Shown here: positions 13,449 through 17,776 of the stretch, piece by piece
Position numbering within the stretch: position 1 is the first letter of the stretch
Layout: each line of letters opens with the position of its first letter
Origin: an uncultured Treponema sp.
GTDB taxonomy: Bacteria; Spirochaetota; Spirochaetia; Treponematales; Treponemataceae
Assembly: GCA_937892225.1 (NCBI GenBank)
Contig: CALAUH010000148.1
Location: forward strand, 1-17,776
Reading direction: 5' to 3'
Length of the DNA stretch: 17,776 nucleotides
Program-made: the position numbers and the translations under genes
The notes under the pieces: generated by a model
What the model saw: only the letters and a program-made list of their open reading frames with translations
Told to the model about the DNA's origin: nothing
Databases searched by the model: none

Positions 13449-13801
13449 TGTCACTTTCAATTTACCTTGCAGTTTTGGCAACATTCTGTTCCGGCGTGAT
13501 TATATTTTTAGAACGTGCATTTCCTTTTGCATTATTTTCACGCAGAAATCCACCGGCTATTATCCGCTTTATAGAAAAATACATTCCTCCAATGGTAATG
13601 GCCGCCTTGCTTTTTTACTGCTTAAAAGATATTTCATTTTTTTCAAAAGTTGATAATATCACTACCGCAAATTTACGCGGATTTCTTCCATACATAAGCG
13701 GAGTTTTTATAACAGTCGTTTTACATTTGTGGAAAAAGAATTCCCTGCTAAGTATCTGCAGCGGAACTGTTATTTATATGATTTTGATTAGAGTATTGTA
13801 A
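13448..13801 (+). CDS. azlD: AzlD/BrnE branched-chain amino acid exporter, small subunit
   Basis: 117 residues, four predicted helices, typical of AzlD. The F-P-F-A-L-F segment and the N-terminal Y-L-A-V-L-A-T-F match the family, and the C-terminus ends in a hydrophobic helix. GGAGG lies eight bases before the ATG, which shares one base with the azlC stop, so the two subunits are translationally coupled. It ends 15 bases before the first arm of the CACAGAT inverted repeat; no ordinary terminator is present. Confidence 0.93.
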   Translation: MSLSIYLAVLATFCSGVIIFLERAFPFALFSRRNPPAIIRFIEKYIPPMVMAALLFYCLKDISFFSKVDNITTANLRGFLPYISGVFITVVLHLWKKNSLLSICSGTVIYMILIRVL

Positions 13802-13815
13802 TTAACAAAAATTAT

Positions 13816-14035
13816 TAGCCACAGATAAACACAGATGGACACAGATAATTAAGATTAAAAAGGTTGCCACACGGATTCGAAAAAGTTAACGATTTTTATT
13901 TAAATTATGATATCTGCTATCAACTATTTGTTCTCTTTTATTTTCTGTCTGTTATCCTAATTATCCTTTATTATTTTCATCATTTTTATCCCTGTTTCTT
14001 ATCCATCTGTGTTTATCTGTGTCCATCTGTGGCTA
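13816..14035. repeat. inverted pair of CACAGAT-unit repeats between convergent genes
   Basis: Arm 1 (13816-13846) and arm 2 (14005-14035) are near-perfect inverted copies, 27 of about 31 positions pairing. Each arm is itself three tandem 10-base units of the form CACAGATRRA (R = A or G). A degenerate unit, CCACACGGATT, follows at 13864-13876, and GGATAA recurs on the minus strand between 13960 and 14003. The 158-base interior has no ORF. The arms could fold into one long hairpin and serve as the terminator for both azlD and the fucosidase gene. Similar CACAGAT tandem units are, as I recall, dispersed in many bacterial genomes, but I know no established name. Arm 2 contains the fucosidase stop codon. 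Confidence 0.8.
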
Positions 14036-16417
14036 TTTTATAACAACACGTTCTTTTTCAATCGCGTTTTTACCGGCAACCAGTTCATAGTTACAGACTT
14101 TTCCGTTTTTCCAGTCAAAGTTTAAATACCAGCCGCCTTTAATTCCAACCCCGCGAAGGCTTCCTTCCTGCCATGCAGCGTTTGTTGGAAGAGCCGGCAG
14201 TAATTTTACAGAAACAGTTCCATCCTCATTAAATTCAGACTGAACGAGCATCCTTATAATTGCGGCGAGAGAACCAAAATTACCATCAATCTGGAACGGA
14301 GGATGATTATCCAAAAGATTTGGAAGCGTTGAATGTGTAAACAGCGTTGTAAGTGCCTTAAGTGCTTCATCCCCCTGCTCCAGTTGGGCACGGAAATTAA
14401 TTATCCAAGACTGACTCCAGCCAGTATGACCGCCACCGTTACTTAATCTTTTTATCAGCGTTTTTTTACAGGCTTCTGCAAGTTCCGGAGTTTTTTCTAC
14501 AGTGATTGTATGTCCCGGGTAAAGACCATATAAATGAGAAATATGACGATGACCTGGTTCAACTTCGGTAACTTCTGTATTCCATTCCATTAAAGAACCG
14601 TCAGAATTAAGTTCAGGCTTTTTAAGATGATTCAAAATATATTCAAAATCAACTAATTCTGCTTCATCATAATGTTTATGTTTTTTATCACACACATTTT
14701 TACCAAGGATTTTTGCAGCATTCAAACAGGATTTAAACAGATGTTCCAAAATCATGTTGTCCATTTCACAGCCTTCGGTAAACGCTCCAACTTCACCAGT
14801 TTTTGTAACATAAGAATTTTCCGGCGACAAAGAAGGATTAATTACAAGGTAAGGTTTTCCATCAGCAGAAAGCAGATTACATGGCTGTAAATAATCAACA
14901 AAGAAACGGCAGGATTCATGAATTAAATAGTAATAACGTTCAAGAAATTTTTTATCCATGCTGTATTCATAATGTTCAAAAATGTGAGTTGCCATCCAAG
15001 CCGCTCCAAGCACCCAGTAAGTTCCAGGAAGCCATGTATCCTGAGGACATGCATCGCCCCAGTAATCTGTATTATGATGAAGAACATAACCGCGGCAACC
15101 GTACATTTTTTGAGCAACATAACAGCCTTTTTCATATCCGCGTTCAAGAAGATCGAAAAACGGTAATTCACATTCGCTAAGGGCAGTTAGATTTACCGGC
15201 CAGTAATTCATCTGTGCATTTATGTTGATTGTATACTTACTTCCCCAAGGCGGATCCATATAACAGTTCCAAAGCCCTTGTAATGTTGTTGGAAGTTCAC
15301 CAGGAGTTCGACTTGCAGAAATTAAAAGATAACGGCCGAATGCAGCGTATGTATTTACAAGAGAAACATTTTCTTCGCTTGCTGATTGTAACAATTCCGG
15401 AGTTGAAATTGATTTACCGTCAGATTTACAATCAGAACTGGCCCCATTGTCAATTTTTTCATTACCAATTTTAAGAGAAAATCTGTCCCAGTAAGATTTA
15501 TATTCAACAAGATGCCAGCCAAAATAATCTTCTGCTGCAACGCCCACACCACGGCTTGCAATAAAGTTTTTAATTTCCAAAAGATGATTCTTACATTCAC
15601 AAGACCAGGTGTTTTTTCTGATTAATTTTTCATATTTTTTTGCATCAATATTTTTTTTGTTCCATTTCCAGCTTTTAATGTCAATAAAAAATAAAACTTC
15701 ATTACATTTGTCGCCGGCCAATGTAAAACCAGATGTAAAGATTTTTCCGCCATCGCTTACAGCACCAACTCCATTACAAAATGGAATACCATGAGCATCT
15801 TCAAGGAAGATAAAATTATTATCAGGGTCAGCATAAATTCTGTCAGACCAGATTCCACGGTCCAAATACGCACGGAAATTAATCTGTCCAGGTTTAGATG
15901 CAGTTACGTGCATAAAAATAACGTCATCAACAGCACTTGCCCAGACACGTCGTGTAAAGGTAACATCATTTTTGTCAGTATATTTGGTGATTGCACTGGC
16001 ATCTTCAAGATTAAGTTCGGCAGAATATGTATTTACTGAAATGTCGTCTGCTTTATGCTGAAGGGGCCATCCGCACGCAAGACCAGAATTATCATCAGAA
16101 TAAAAATCTATTTTAAAATCGCCTGCAGTCTGGTAAACACGGTCATTAAAGCCCATACCACTCATTGTTTCAAATCCGAGTTCCTGTGCTTCAAGAACTT
16201 TGCCGTCTTTTACAAGAGTACGTACTTTTTCCAAAGATTTTTTTGTATCAGGATTAAAACGATTCTGTGGCCCACCCGACCAGATTCCTTCTTCGTTTAA
16301 TTGAATTACTTCATTACAAGGATGTGTTTTTACCATACAGCCCAGACGGCCGTTTCCCAAAGGTAAATATTCTTCCCATTTTTCAGGGACCTTTTTAAAA
16401 TACAAAACATCATTCAT
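14033..16417 (-). CDS. GH95-family alpha-L-fucosidase (or L-galactosidase)
   Basis: 794 residues, full family length. GH95 enzymes are inverting hydrolases, mainly of 1,2-alpha-L-fucosyl linkages in host and plant glycans. The N-terminal domain has the family start W-x-E-Y-L-P-L-G-N-G-R-L-G and I-Q-L-N-E-E-G-I-W-S-G. In the (alpha/alpha)6 domain, N398 and N400 of N-I-N-A-Q-M-N-Y-W, E533 of P-S-L-S-P-E-N and D711 of F-Q-I-D-G-N-F-G correspond, by motif, to the catalytic Asn pair, Glu and Asp of the Bifidobacterium enzyme. There is no signal peptide, so it acts in the cytoplasm on imported oligosaccharides. No sugar transporter is adjacent. No Shine-Dalgarno sequence; the promoter places transcription start at the ATG. 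Confidence 0.93.
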   Translation of the reverse strand: MNDVLYFKKVPEKWEEYLPLGNGRLGCMVKTHPCNEVIQLNEEGIWSGGPQNRFNPDTKKSLEKVRTLVKDGKVLEAQELGFETMSGMGFNDRVYQTAGDFKIDFYSDDNSGLACGWPLQHKADDISVNTYSAELNLEDASAITKYTDKNDVTFTRRVWASAVDDVIFMHVTASKPGQINFRAYLDRGIWSDRIYADPDNNFIFLEDAHGIPFCNGVGAVSDGGKIFTSGFTLAGDKCNEVLFFIDIKSWKWNKKNIDAKKYEKLIRKNTWSCECKNHLLEIKNFIASRGVGVAAEDYFGWHLVEYKSYWDRFSLKIGNEKIDNGASSDCKSDGKSISTPELLQSASEENVSLVNTYAAFGRYLLISASRTPGELPTTLQGLWNCYMDPPWGSKYTININAQMNYWPVNLTALSECELPFFDLLERGYEKGCYVAQKMYGCRGYVLHHNTDYWGDACPQDTWLPGTYWVLGAAWMATHIFEHYEYSMDKKFLERYYYLIHESCRFFVDYLQPCNLLSADGKPYLVINPSLSPENSYVTKTGEVGAFTEGCEMDNMILEHLFKSCLNAAKILGKNVCDKKHKHYDEAELVDFEYILNHLKKPELNSDGSLMEWNTEVTEVEPGHRHISHLYGLYPGHTITVEKTPELAEACKKTLIKRLSNGGGHTGWSQSWIINFRAQLEQGDEALKALTTLFTHSTLPNLLDNHPPFQIDGNFGSLAAIIRMLVQSEFNEDGTVSVKLLPALPTNAAWQEGSLRGVGIKGGWYLNFDWKNGKVCNYELVAGKNAIEKERVVIK

Positions 16418-16446
16418 AAGATAAATAATATTTTATGAATGATGTT
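16406..16446. promoter_or_regulatory. 14-bp perfect inverted repeat over the GH95 start (candidate operator)
   Basis: AACATCATTCATAA (16406-16419) and TTATGAATGATGTT (16433-16446) are exact reverse complements separated by 13 bases. The left arm holds the ATG and the next codons, the spacer holds the -10 box, and the right arm lies in the -35/-10 spacer. In a leaderless transcript only one arm is transcribed, so a DNA operator is the simplest reading. In readthrough RNA from the upstream trpR-like gene it would fold into a hairpin that hides the start codon. Confidence 0.65.
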
Positions 16447-16453
16447 CCGTCAA
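16425..16453 (-). promoter_or_regulatory. GH95 promoter with leaderless geometry
   Basis: TTGACG (16448-16453 on the minus strand), a 17-base spacer and TATTAT (16425-16430). The ATG begins eight bases after the -10, where transcription normally starts, and there is no ribosome-binding site. Confidence 0.7.
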
Positions 16454-16475
16454 TTACAAATATTTTAAATGTACA

Positions 16476-16793
16476 CTATTTTTTATTTTTTCTCTCGTCA
16501 AGTATTTTTCTAAATGCGCTATTTGGTTTACTTAATTCTTTTGAACCACGAGTAATTTTACAAAGCGACATTCCATAGGTTTGAGCTATAGTTCTTTGTG
16601 GAACACCATTATCGATTTCTTTTACTAATATCCAGCGATTAATTAAATCTTTAATCTCTACTGGAGTAAAAATACATTCGCAGAAATCTTTAAGTTCGTC
16701 CTTTTCCAAAGAAGCTACAATATCAATTAATTCATCTTTAGTTGATTCAACCAATTCTTTAGTTAAAGCTGTATTATTTGAATTACCACGCAT
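16476..16793 (-). CDS. TrpR-family transcriptional regulator
   Basis: 105 residues. The C-terminal half matches the Trp repressor fold: F-T-P-x-E-x-x-D-L-x-x-R at the start, then the helix-turn-helix V-P-Q-R-T-I-A-Q-T-Y-G-M-S-L-C-K-I-T-R-G-S. Compared from memory with E. coli TrpR, the equivalents of Thr44, Arg54 and Arg84 (tryptophan pocket) are present, while Thr81 and Ser88 appear as Lys and Glu, so tryptophan may or may not be the corepressor. No trp genes are in the window and no CTAG-type trp operator is visible upstream. AGGAGGT precedes the ATG. It has its own promoter and reads toward the GH95 gene. Confidence 0.85.
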   Translation of the reverse strand: MRGNSNNTALTKELVESTKDELIDIVASLEKDELKDFCECIFTPVEIKDLINRWILVKEIDNGVPQRTIAQTYGMSLCKITRGSKELSKPNSAFRKILDERKNKK

Positions 16794-16814
16794 AGAAATC
16801 TACCTCCTAATTTC

Positions 16815-16842
16815 ATTATAAACTGTTTTACAAAAAACTCAA
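16815..16842 (-). promoter_or_regulatory. promoter of the TrpR-like gene
   Basis: TTGAGT (16837-16842 on the minus strand), a 16-base spacer and perfect TATAAT (16815-16820). It lies between the DUF554 stop and the regulator's ribosome-binding site. Confidence 0.7.
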
Positions 16843-16847
16843 ATTTA

Positions 16848-17591
16848 TTATACAAAAATATTCTTAATTAAAGGTACTAAAATTACAAATAAAATTTGAA
16901 TTATTAATGCAGGAAGAAAGTTTGCAGTTTTTATTTTTTTTATTCCTAAAAGATTAATACCTATCATCATAATAATCGCACCACCGCAGGCAGATACTTC
17001 TGTAAGAAGAACTTCTGATACAAAAGGCTGTAAAACTCCAGATAATAATGTTAATCCACCTTGATAAACTAAAATAACAAGTGTAGAAAAAATTGTTCCA
17101 ATTCCCATTGCGGCTGCAAAACTGATTGCCATAAAACCGTCTAAAATTGATTTTGTAAAAATTATTGTATAATCTTTTTCAACACCAGCTTTAAATGAAC
17201 CGACGATTGACATTGCACCAACACAAAATAAAACTGATGAATTTAAAAATGCATATGCAAAGTTTTTATCAGATTTTTTTGATTCTATTTTATTTTCATC
17301 TTGTGATTTTATCTTTTTTGGAAGTAATTTTTTTTCAAGAAAAGAACCTAACCTTAAAATAGCACCATCTATATCAATAGCATAACCGATTATTCCACCA
17401 ATAATTAATGAAAGTGTAAGATAAACAATGCTTTCGTATTTAAAAGCCATCTGCAGACCAATTACGATTGTAACAATTCCTGCTGCAGTCTGAATCATAT
17501 CTGAAAGTTCATCTGTAAATTTCTTTGCAAATAAAAGACCTGCTAATGAACCTAAAATAACAGCACCACAATTAACAAATACTGCAAGCAT
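16848..17591 (-). CDS. DUF554 membrane protein (YqgA/YdfK family)
   Basis: 247 residues, typical length, with about seven hydrophobic helices and a charged cytoplasmic loop at about 85-110 (K-K-L-L-P-K-K). Conserved features: N-C-G-A-V-I-L-G-S-L-A-G at the start, G-x-Q-M-A, the S-S-V-L-F-C-V-G-A-M-S-I-V-G-S segment, the L-D-G-F-M-A-I-S-F-A-A-A-M-G-I-G segment and A-C-G-G-A-I-I-M-M-I-G. The family has no established function; it is sometimes annotated as a possible transporter. GAGGT precedes ATG 17591. Its stop is six bases from the -35 of the TrpR-like gene. Confidence 0.92.
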   Translation of the reverse strand: MLAVFVNCGAVILGSLAGLLFAKKFTDELSDMIQTAAGIVTIVIGLQMAFKYESIVYLTLSLIIGGIIGYAIDIDGAILRLGSFLEKKLLPKKIKSQDENKIESKKSDKNFAYAFLNSSVLFCVGAMSIVGSFKAGVEKDYTIIFTKSILDGFMAISFAAAMGIGTIFSTLVILVYQGGLTLLSGVLQPFVSEVLLTEVSACGGAIIMMIGINLLGIKKIKTANFLPALIIQILFVILVPLIKNIFV

Positions 17592-17622
17592 ATCAATACC
17601 TCGCGTAATAATGATTGCTAAT

Positions 17623-17651
17623 AATATAATGATTTAATGTTAGAAATGCAA
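17623..17651 (-). promoter_or_regulatory. promoter of the DUF554 gene
   Basis: TTGCAT (17646-17651 on the minus strand), a 17-base spacer and TATATT (17623-17628), immediately after the tRNA-Leu terminator. Confidence 0.6.
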
Positions 17652-17655
17652 TTTA

Positions 17656-17690
17656 AAAAGAAAAAAGGAATTGCATAAGAACAATTCCTT
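17656..17690 (-). terminator. terminator of tRNA-Leu
   Basis: Perfect 9-bp stem, AAGGAATTG with CAATTCCTT (17665-17673 and 17682-17690), an 8-base loop, and a T-rich tail on the minus strand. It starts four bases past the tRNA. Confidence 0.9.
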
Positions 17691-17693
17691 ACC

Positions 17694-17775
<82 letters not shown>

Positions 17776-17776
17776 G

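Noticed and set aside
13802..14032. CRISPR array, because of the regularly repeated CACAGAT units
   Set aside because: Units are 10 bp with 3-bp variable positions and no spacers; no cas genes are present.
14672..16300. Several plus- and minus-strand ORFs of 60-99 codons within the fucosidase gene
   Set aside because: All overlap an intact 794-residue GH95 frame and have no start signals.

Overview
The window reads as a block of chromosome from a low-GC spirochaete, most likely a host-associated Treponema. This is inference from gene content, not a database match. The reasons are: predicted lipoproteins with loose spirochaete-type lipoboxes, spoVG and a ctc-type L25 in a non-sporulating gene setting, a degenerate LytR/CpsA/Psr protein, tRNAs without an encoded CCA, and accessory genes (GH95 fucosidase, AzlCD) suited to gut or rumen life. 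No phage, transposase, CRISPR array or classical island is present.

Layout. (1) 1-6058, minus strand: ispE, spoVG, tRNA-Gln, terminator; then rplY with its own promoter, terminator, tilS, a large secreted repeat protein and a small lipoprotein with a DUF2971-like end. The ispE/spoVG/ctc neighbourhood is also seen in Firmicutes. (2) 6119-6472, plus strand: a small, extremely acidic protein divergent from ispE; its stop codon touches the stop codon of rsfS. (3) 6473-11290, minus strand: rplU, rpmA, obgE, nadD, yqeK, an LCP/LytR_C protein and rsfS, a tightly packed ribosome-assembly and NAD-synthesis operon with a structured rplU leader and a terminator between rpmA and obgE. (4) 11312-12602, minus: a monocistronic lipoprotein predicted to be a beta-helix. 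(5) 12729-13801, plus: azlC-azlD, a branched-chain amino acid exporter. (6) 13816-14035: an inverted pair of CACAGAT-unit repeats between convergent genes. (7) 14033-17591, minus: a cytoplasmic GH95 fucosidase, a TrpR-like regulator and a DUF554 membrane protein, each with a recognisable promoter. (8) 17656-17775: tRNA-Leu(GAG) and its terminator.

The coding content is mostly conventional. The unusual material is in the control regions. Several start codons lie so close to good -10 boxes that the mRNAs would be leaderless or nearly so (GH95, ispE, perhaps azlC). A perfect 14-bp inverted repeat spans the -10 box and start codon of the GH95 gene. Two ribosomal-protein terminators (rplY, rpmA) carry TATAAT boxes in or beside the hairpin and sit 0-15 bases from the next start codon or ribosome-binding site, as though terminator and downstream promoter were merged. 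A 13-bp direct repeat with 30-bp periodicity brackets the rplY promoter. No complete new system is evident; the best candidates for follow-up are the GH95 operator, the acidic protein and the CACAGAT repeat.
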